NCBI GenBank assembly: GCA_002256055.1
Contig: NKIE01000178.1
Location: 1-6,070 of the forward strand
DNA: 6,070 nucleotides
Source: Pseudomonas sp. PGPPP3
Lineage (GTDB): Bacteria > Pseudomonadota > Gammaproteobacteria > Pseudomonadales > Pseudomonadaceae
Direction of reading: 5' to 3'
The translations under genes were made by a program, and so were the position numbers. Under the pieces are notes generated by a model. It was given only the letters and a program-made list of their open reading frames with translations. It ran no database searches and was not told the DNA's origin. Shown here one piece after another: positions 5,828 to 6,070 of this stretch (position 1 is its first letter; each line of letters begins with the position of its first letter).

Positions 5828-6070
5828 TCAGAAGTTTTCCGGGGTTTTGGCTTTTTCCCGCGCCGCATCGCGGCTGACGATGCCCTTGGCCACCAAACCC
5901 TTCAAGCAGGAGTCGAGCGTCTGCATGCCCAGCGAACCACCGGTCTGGATCGCCGAATACATCTGCGCCACCTTGTCTTCGCGGATCAGGTTACGGATCG
6001 CCGGGGTGCCGATCATGATCTCGTGGGCCGCCACCCGGCCGCCGCCGACCTTTTTCAGCAAGGTCTGGGA
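5828..6070 (-). CDS. pilT: Type IV pilus retraction ATPase PilT, C-terminal part (partial)
   Basis: The last 80 codons of pilT read in from the window edge and stop at TGA (5830-5828); the N-terminal domain, Walker motifs and start are outside. The visible part contains GGGRVAAHEIMIGTPA, the conserved retraction motif AIRNLIRE at residues 24-31 of the fragment, then QMYSAIQTGGSLGMQTLD and the end AREKAKTPENF. This tail is nearly that of P. aeruginosa PilT, a protein of about 344 aa, so roughly the last quarter is present. PilT is the hexameric motor that depolymerises the type IV pilus from the cytoplasmic side and powers twitching motility. The AIRNLIRE motif is known to be essential for retraction and is intact here. 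Located directly upstream of pilU on the same strand. Confidence 0.96.
   Translation of the reverse strand, partial: SQTLLKKVGGGRVAAHEIMIGTPAIRNLIREDKVAQMYSAIQTGGSLGMQTLDSCLKGLVAKGIVSRDAAREKAKTPENF

Noticed and set aside
1..6070. Mobile elements, CRISPR arrays, tRNA or rRNA genes, toxin-antitoxin or defence cassettes
   Set aside because: I found no transposase, regular spaced repeats, tRNA-like cloverleaf or recognised defence domain; the window is conserved core chromosome.

Overview
The window looks like a stretch of core chromosome from a Pseudomonas species. The proteins are close to what I know of Pseudomonas aeruginosa AlgH/YqgE, PyrR, PyrB, PyrC', PilU and PilT. The DNA is GC-rich with strong G/C preference at third codon positions. 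The gene order (tonB3-like, yqgE, ruvX, pyrR, pyrB, pyrC', then pilU and pilT on the opposite strand) follows the region around PA0395-PA0406 of strain PAO1 as I remember it. I cannot name the species.

Plus strand, 1-3965: the 3' end of a TonB-family energy transducer is followed by a 64-nt spacer that can fold into two competing hairpins. Then comes a very tightly packed gene block: yqgE, ruvX, pyrR, pyrB and pyrC'. Neighbouring genes overlap by one base (yqgE/ruvX, ruvX/pyrR, pyrB/pyrC') or lie 10 nt apart (pyrR/pyrB), so translational coupling and co-transcription are likely. PyrB is the catalytic aspartate transcarbamoylase chain. PyrC' is a dihydroorotase-like partner that has lost nearly all metal ligands and is probably structural. 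PyrR is the pyrimidine regulator. A perfect 13-bp stem after pyrC' serves as terminator for both convergent units.

Minus strand, 6070-4023: the 3' end of pilT, then pilU (the paired type IV pilus retraction ATPases), a 46-nt perfect palindrome that should terminate pilU transcription, and a small membrane protein gene. This last protein consists of two tandem TM2 domains and is bounded by strong terminators on both sides.

I see no mobile element, CRISPR array, tRNA, rRNA or obvious horizontally acquired cassette. The least explained items are the double-TM2 protein and its isolated position, the 46-nt palindrome, and the alternative-hairpin leader before yqgE.
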